A DNA stretch of 22,500 bases. Origin: Chromera velia (Eukaryota > Sar > Chromeraceae). Positions within the stretch are counted from its first letter, which is position 1. Every line of letters starts with the position of its first letter. The stretch is from NCBI GenBank assembly GCA_018398765.1, contig JAHBMJ010000120.1, positions 7,203 through 29,702 of the forward strand, in the 5' to 3' direction. A program made the position numbers and the translations under genes. This document shows positions 17,376 through 22,500 of this stretch, piece after piece. The notes below the pieces were generated by a model that saw nothing but the letters and a program-made list of their open reading frames with translations, was not told where the DNA came from and ran no database searches.

Positions 17376-17502
17376 TTAAGATTGACTGACCTTTACACAG
17401 AAGTCGGAATCAGCCGATCATTCCAACTTCCTTGACTGACAGACTTTCCTATAAAGTAGATGTTCCTTCCCTGATCGTAGCCAAAGCCTCCTATATTCTA
17501 CA
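17376..17502 (+). repeat. 3' LTR
   Basis: Same 127-bp sequence as 5306-5432, from TTAAGATTGACTGACC to ATTCTACA, followed by AAATG as at the 5' side. The eight differences between the LTRs are all transitions by my count. Confidence 0.87.
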
Positions 17503-17507
17503 AAATG

Positions 17508-17790
17508 AAGTCTGACACTAACTTTATAACCATCTAAATCCATCCATTGTCTATACATAAAAATTTATATAAAAACTGGTGCACTTATTGTAAAATGCGA
17601 TAGATACATGAATGCAATGTCAGTTCACTTTTCAATTATTACATAGAGGAGGAAATGTCAAAGGAAATCCTGGATGGGAGCGGGTCCATGTCTTTCCGCG
17701 ACGGCATCTGAAGAGGTCGTTTGTTTGACTTTCTGCTCACAGAGATCGTTAAAATTCTATTAACACTCTCTATTTCCCACATCTTTCTGA
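17508..17790. other. Spacer after the retrotransposon
   Basis: No feature recognised. Confidence 0.35.
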
Positions 17791-18690
17791 CCGAAGCCTC
17801 ACTCAGTCACTCTCTCTCACTCACTTACTTACTTATCCATCTATACTCATTACACTCACTTGCTCACTTATATACTGATACGCCCACCCACTTGCACACT
17901 ATTGCTAACTCACTCACTCCCCGTCACTCCACATCTTACTCACTTTATTCCCTCACTCACTTCACTTACTCCCCTTCACTCAATTCCATACCCTCTTTCC
18001 CTTACTTACTTACTCTTTCATTCACTTTCTTACTCTTTTATTCACACATTCACTCACTGACTTACTCGTTCACTCACTCACTCACTCACTCACTCACTCA
18101 CTCACTCACTTGCCAATTCACACTTGTACTCACTCACTCATTCTCGATCTGATTCACTCATTCATCTGTTCATCCAGCCAGCCAGCCACCCACTCACTCA
18201 CATGTACTCACATGATCTTGACTCACTCACTCACACTTACTTATCTATTCAGTAACTCTTGCATTCATCCATTCTGAATTCTAGTTCTGAATCATGTACA
18301 CTCATTTGTTCAATCACCCAGTGGCACCCATTATCTCTCTCACTTTCTTTACTTCCCCAGTCTTATTCATATTTTTACTCACTCCCTCACCCAGTGGCAT
18401 TCACTCATTGACTCCGTCACTCGTAGCACTAACTCACCCAGAAACACTCTTATTCACCCGCTCAGTCGCTTTCTCACTTTCTGGTTCTCTCTCTCTCTCT
18501 CTCTCTCTCTTTACGCAGTCAGATTGGTATCTATAGCTAGGCACTCATGCCAATCTTCGCAGTCAAAAACTTTCTCAGATAGACAAAGCAGACACTCTCG
18601 ATCAATTGCTCGATCTGTCTATCTCCGTCCGTCTCCGTCTCTCTCCGTCTATCTCTGTCCGTCTCCGTCTCTCTCCGTCTATCTCTGGTC
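17791..18690 (+). repeat. CACT/TCAC-rich simple sequence with CT and CCGTCT tracts
   Basis: Dense CACTCACT words, pure at about 18070-18110 and degenerate from about 17800 to 18440, then (CT)n at 18487-18511. At 18610-18685 a unit of the type CCGTCTCTCTCCGTCTATCT is repeated. The open frames seen here are products of the repeat and not genes. Confidence 0.9.
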
Positions 18691-19961
18691 CAATTTGGAA
18701 AAGGATCAAACGCGGCCCTTACCTCTTATGGGCAGCTCTGTCAGACTCGACCAAGGTTCCCAGGCACGTTGGCTAACGTTGCAAAGCACCAGTGGGCTAC
18801 AGAGACAAGGAAGAGACTGGAGATGGCTCTGACAATAGAAAACAAAAGGTCAAGAAAATAAAGACTAAACTCTCCATACGGAAGCGGCTGCCTAAATTCT
18901 GACTCCGCGCTATTACAAAGACATGCTATCGAAGATTAGCACATCTAGAGCACTGCAGGGTATCAGTCTGAGAGGAGACTTGTCAGGGGGAGGATGAGGG
19001 AATCGTGGAGAAAGAATGAAAAAGTTAGACAATTTTTCAAAATTTTGGACCTCTGATGCTTCAAAACCAGATGGCACCTGGAGAAACCATCTGGTGGCTT
19101 TTAGGCTCGCTGGCACGCAAAGACCCTCCCCCCCCCCTAAGAGCCCGTTTGCGTGCCATTGACATGCAAAGGAGTTCTTTAAAAGGATGGAAGATGCACA
19201 GGATGCACCTCTGCATAATTAAGGTCTTTTTGATTAAAAGGGTAGCCTTTTTTCAATGAAAGAACTGAAGTGTTGCAAAGGTTCTGCTCTGCATCCCCTG
19301 TGTCTCTTTTCTCTCTCTTTTGATTCTCCAACCTGTTGTGAGGCCGCGATTGATCAGCTGTATCAAAGTGATCGAAGTCGCACCTATTTTCGTTGCTAGT
19401 AGTTTTAGGACAGAACAAATCGACAAACTAGGTTAGATCCGCCTCTCATATATGGGGACGCGGCATGTATAAAAAAAACCCCAATCATTATTTTTACATG
19501 GCTTTTAATATATTTCCAAAATTTCTGTACAATGTATTTTTATAAAATCTTTCAAAATTAGGTTTCTAGTAAATTTTTTTGTAAGCTAGGTACTACTCCA
19601 ATTATTAAGCTGTTAAAATAGGATAGGAATTATGTTTCAGGTGCTCCCGAGGTTCACTGTCCAGAAAAGGCTCACACCATCGATAACCACATACAACGTT
19701 GTTCTTGGAAAGAACACAACAGCCAGCTAGCCATCTTATCTCCTAAAGGACTGATCGATTAACTGATTGTGCGTGGAAAAGTGTTGTGGTACATTTGTCA
19801 GCTGCGTCTTGCCTGAATGAATCGAAAGCTCATTATTGCAGAAGGACCAGGCAAAGAACCTGTTTTCTTTTTATGAGAAGACAGGTGTGGCAGCTGCTTA
19901 TTTTCTGTGTCTGCCTACATTTTCCGTTCGTCTTTATGCTCTAAATATAAAACGCATCATT
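18691..19961. other. Spacer with two hairpins, no recognisable gene
   Basis: No coding family is seen. Two inverted repeats lie close together: CCAGATGG/CCATCTGG at 19067-19094, and TGGCACGCAAA/TTTGCGTGCCA at 19111-19158 (11-bp perfect stem, C-rich loop). AT-rich from about 19460 to 19620. Confidence 0.45.
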
Positions 19962-20214
19962 TCAGGCCCCCCTCCGTATGTCTCGCGCCTGTTGCGCGCT
20001 CATGACTGTGCCATAAACTATAAAACTTGAGGTTCTTGCTTGAACAATTACTGCGCTGCGTGGGGTTGGAGCTCTGGACACCGTAAGCGGGGCGTGGAGA
20101 TACCTGAAGAGCAGTAAAGAACCGTTTGTATGCTTAGTGAGAAGAGATAGGCTCAAGGTGTTTTTGCAGAAAGTTGAAGAATTCCCAAGACATACGTCCC
20201 CATCCATCCACAAC
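19962..20214 (-). pseudogene. Degenerate tandem copy of a terminal exon
   Basis: Read on the minus strand, this matches 20481-20726. It starts VDGWGRMSWEFFNFLQKHLE, against VDGWGDMTQEFFDTLRKDLE in the other copy. It ends TVMSAQQARDIRRGA, against TVMSSQQAQNMRERA. A stop at 20134-20136 and a length change near 20100 break the frame, and the AG of the 3' splice site seen in the other copy is not preserved here. It is probably a decayed duplicate. Confidence 0.7.
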
Positions 20215-20480
20215 GGATTAAGACGAAGAAATAAAATATCTCCAGGCAGGGAGGGGAGGGGTTGGGGGGAGCGAAGAGGAGACAGCAAGCGTATACTGAC
20301 TTTTTACTTATCCTTGGGCTCTTTAATTCTTCAGTTCTGGTCAATCCCTGAGTTCAATACAATGGGTCATTCATTCCATACCTTGCTTAGCTCAACGGTA
20401 TTTGCATGCACACGTTTCACGGCTTCAGCCCGGACGTCTAGCCCCTTAAATACGAACGTTTGCCTATGCTAGGCGATTAT

Positions 20481-20726
20481 TCAAGCCCTCTCCCGCATGT
20501 TCTGTGCCTGTTGTGAGCTCATAACTGTGCTAAAAACTGAAACCTGAGGTTCTTGCTGAACTGCGACTCGGATACGTTGGGCTGGAGTGCTTGCAACCGT
20601 CAGTGGGACCTTGCAACGCATAAAGAATCGCTTGTACACCTTATAGAAAGGTGTGGGCTCCAAGTCTTTTCGCAGAGTGTCGAAGAATTCCTGAGTCATA
20701 TCTCCCCATCCATCAACATAAATCTG
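20481..20726 (-). CDS. Terminal exon of an unrecognised spliced gene
   Basis: On the minus strand, CGTTTTTGTTTCAG (20740-20727) is a good 3' splice site. The exon then reads QIYVDGWGDMTQEFFDTL, RKDLEPTPFYKVYKRFFMRC and ends QAQNMRERA with TGA at 20481-20483, about 81 residues. The related copy just downstream (19962-20214) matches best at protein level, which supports real coding. The upstream exons should lie at larger coordinates, possibly around 21100-21480. I do not recognise the family. Confidence 0.6.
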   Translation of the reverse strand, partial: QIYVDGWGDMTQEFFDTLRKDLEPTPFYKVYKRFFMRCKVPLTVASTPAQRIRVAVQQEPQVSVFSTVMSSQQAQNMRERA

Positions 20727-20739
20727 CTGAAACAAAAAC

Positions 20740-20981
20740 GCAAGTAATAATCAGCCTCAAGAGGCAATAATGTTTCAATAATATACAAAGAAAAAGTCAG
20801 AAAGGGACCAGTCCACTGATCAAAATAGAAAGACAGATTCTTACAAGACCAAAAGAAAGCAATACAAACCACCAAATGGACAGATAGATCTCTCAAGTAC
20901 AGAAGAGAGACACTAGCTATCAAGACAAGAAGGCAGAAAGTCGGAAGAGCGAAAGAAAGGAAGGAAGCAAAGCAAGAAGGC

Positions 20982-21016
<35 letters not shown>

Positions 21017-21099
21017 TCCTTCCGCTCTTTACTCTCTGTTTCTCTCTCCCTCTCCCCCCCCCTCTCTTTCCCTCTCTTCCTGAATCCAGTCTGCCATTT
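20740..21099. other. Intron-like spacer with (AG)n
   Basis: Purine-rich on the plus strand, with AAGGAAGCAAAGCAAGAAGG and (AG)n at 20983-21014, then CT-rich to 21080. On the minus strand this would be an intron upstream of the terminal exon; no donor was assigned. Confidence 0.4.
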
Positions 21100-21482
21100 T
21101 TGTTGTTGTTGAAAAAACTTCATTCGTAGGCTTCACCAGCATGTTTGAATACCAATTGTAAAATGTCAACGCCGACTGACTTGTATATATTGAGGCTTTG
21201 TTTGCCTCCAGACAAACCTGCAGGGCCTTTCTGCCTAAACTCTTTCCCGTACAATGCAAACACTCCTGCCTGTGGTTTCGACAGAACCTTCAAAAGGGCC
21301 AGGGGCAGGGGTTAGAGAAAAAGGGGTCGGTGGAGTCCTCGCTGGGCACACAAAAAGTTTCAGAAGAATGCTCAATCATTGCCATGCACTGCCTGCATAA
21401 TTCATCCACAGAGGACCAAAAGCGAGAAGCATTGGATTCCTTCCGCTCTCTCTGTGGATCATCATGCAAGAAATCCGAGTCT
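21100..21482 (-). CDS. Possible upstream exons of the minus-strand gene (uncertain)
   Basis: On the minus strand a T12-AG sequence at 21495-21482 could be a 3' splice site. It is followed by SDFLHDDPQRERKESNASRF and SSVDELCRQCMAMIEHSSET, ending at a TGA at 21290-21292. The same frame then gives LGRKALQVCLEANKASIYTS down to about 21100. No good donor was found, and the plus strand is also open across this stretch (SEECSIIAMHCLHNSSTEDQ), so strand and exon limits are open. No family is recognised. Confidence 0.3.
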
Positions 21483-21539
21483 AAAAAAAAAAAAGCTAAA
21501 CACCTGCAGTGGCTGACCACGTATGTGTTAATCAGACTC

Positions 21540-22067
21540 CATCAGGACCTTAATCTCCTCTTCTTGATAGCTGAGGAACCCTCGCTCTCCCCAAGATGTC
21601 CTTCATAGATTTCTCGGCTACCTTTGCCAATGCACTTTTCTGTATCTCTCTCTGCAGTTCACGACAAAGGGATGATGACAAAGGTTCTGAATTATGGTAC
21701 CATTAAACAAGCAGACTTCGCCAATCATTCCATTTCAAGTGTGCTGTACGGTGTTCTGCTGTATGCATTTCCGACAGCAGACAAAAACTTAGGAGCACGA
21801 TGCTGTGAAGCGCACGTGCACACGCACACATGCATACACACAGAGAGAAAAAAGGGAAAGGGGGGACATCTGTCTTAGTCTGGCTACGATTAGCACCTCT
21901 CTTGACCCACTGACAACAAATCGAAATACATGCAGACTCGAATGCGGACTCAATCTATCAAGAGGGCAGACTGACGTCTCTGCCGGGCAACTCCTGATTG
22001 AAGAAGGCACACTCTTCTACCGCCTCGTCGGGGGGCACTGCGTGAAAGGACGAGGCTAGGGACGAGA
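21540..22067. other. Coding-like segments of uncertain strand
   Basis: On the plus strand, TCTGTATCTCTCTCTGCAG ends at about 21658 as a good 3' splice site, followed by KGMMTKVLNYGTIKQADF and SSVLYGVLLYAFPTADKNLG. Further on, AGQLLIEEGTLFYRLVGGHC ends at TAG 22057-22059. On the minus strand, ELQREIQKSALAKVAEKSMK at 21650-21590 also looks coding. CACA-type sequence lies at 21813-21842. I cannot decide which strand holds a gene. Confidence 0.3.
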
Positions 22068-22500
22068 ACGAGGAAGAACTTCAAGGTAAGAGTTGCGAAG
22101 GATCGGGCTCGGTAGTTCGGCAGGGCATGCGCGCATGCGTGAGAGAGAGAGAGAAGCAAGGAAGAAAAGAAGGAAGGAAAACCGAAATTTCAAAGAAAAC
22201 AGAATGGAAAGAAGTAAACTACATGAAGTTATGATAAAATTTTGATTTCATTGCTTGAATTCCTGTGGTTCAAGCTCTTTCGCCTCATTGGTTTTACTCA
22301 GTTTGCAACCCTGCTAACCTTCATTGTGGTGTCCTTTGTGTTTACGTTTTGTCTTCTGCCTCTGCATGCAGCCAGCTAGAAGCGCACAGAGAAGAGAAGA
22401 GGGGTACAACATAGGAAGTTGCAGGAGCGTCCACCTTCTCTTTCTGACGGATAGTTGAGAGAGGGCAGCTCCCATTTCTGGGACTGTCCTAGCTACAGAC
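22068..22500. other. Right-end spacer with a 3' splice-site-like motif
   Basis: Purine-rich at 22140-22215 (GAGAGAGAGAG, AAGGAAGGAAA). A 7-bp inverted repeat GCTTGAA/TTCAAGC lies near 22253-22275. TCTTCTGCCTCTGCATGCAG at about 22352-22371 resembles a plus-strand intron end, so an exon may begin there and leave the window. Nothing is recognised. Confidence 0.3.

Larger units (their letters stand above)
5306..17502 (+). mobile_element. Ty1/copia-type LTR retrotransposon, decayed and interrupted by a nested element
   Basis: Two 127-bp LTRs (5306-5432, 17376-17502) flank gag, a protease-like region, integrase, reverse transcriptase and RNase H in that order. Integrase before reverse transcriptase defines the copia type. 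AAATG lies directly outside both LTRs (5301-5305 and 17503-17507), a 5-bp target duplication, so the outer element inserted as a unit. Without the 6.4-kb insertion in gag it would be about 5.7 kb. Pol changes frame at about 14040, 15240, 16150, 16400 and 17090 and has in-frame stops at 14524, 14845 and 15813, so it cannot act alone. The LTRs begin TTAAG rather than TG. Confidence 0.9.

Noticed and set aside
17721-18152. 143-codon Ser/Leu/Thr/His-rich frame
   Set aside because: It is a translation of the CACT simple repeat.

Overview
The window looks like nuclear DNA of a photosynthetic eukaryote with a complex (secondary) plastid. A chromerid alveolate such as Chromera is the best guess, though this is inferred. 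The main reason is the left edge. On the minus strand lie the first four exons of a Mg-chelatase subunit D (ChlD) gene, with GT-AG introns. Its first exon encodes a signal peptide followed by a transit-peptide-like stretch that begins with Phe. Pyrimidine-rich introns, simple-sequence DNA, decayed copia elements and foldback DNA fit a large, repeat-rich protist genome.

Layout. 1-1129 (minus): 5' part of chlD, running off the left edge. 1130-1790: spacer between divergent genes. About 1800-3121 (plus): ankyrin-repeat gene broken by frame changes, two of which sit exactly on 8-bp tandem duplications. 3500-4215: three copies of a ~225-bp tandem repeat. 4710-5274: a 565-bp AT-rich foldback element. 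5306-17502: a Ty1/copia-type LTR retrotransposon with 127-bp LTRs, AAATG target duplications and the order gag, protease region, integrase, reverse transcriptase, RNase H. It is decayed by several stops and frameshifts.

Its gag is split by a 6.4-kb TIR element (5805-12251). That element carries a cluster of 'ATTTTTACCGA' hairpin modules, a C30/CT/GT tract, and a third-level 2.5-kb element (9483-11996). The third element has ~410-425-bp terminal inverted repeats, 21-bp subterminal repeats and its own small gene. This gives three nested layers.

17508-19960: simple-sequence DNA (CACT-type) and spacer without a recognisable gene. 19962-22500: a tandem pair of related minus-strand terminal exons, one intact and one degenerate, followed by coding-like segments whose strand and exon structure cannot be settled by eye.

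Only chlD, the ankyrin gene and the retrotransposon can be named. The inner-element protein and the right-hand gene are unrecognised. No tRNA, rRNA or CRISPR array was found.
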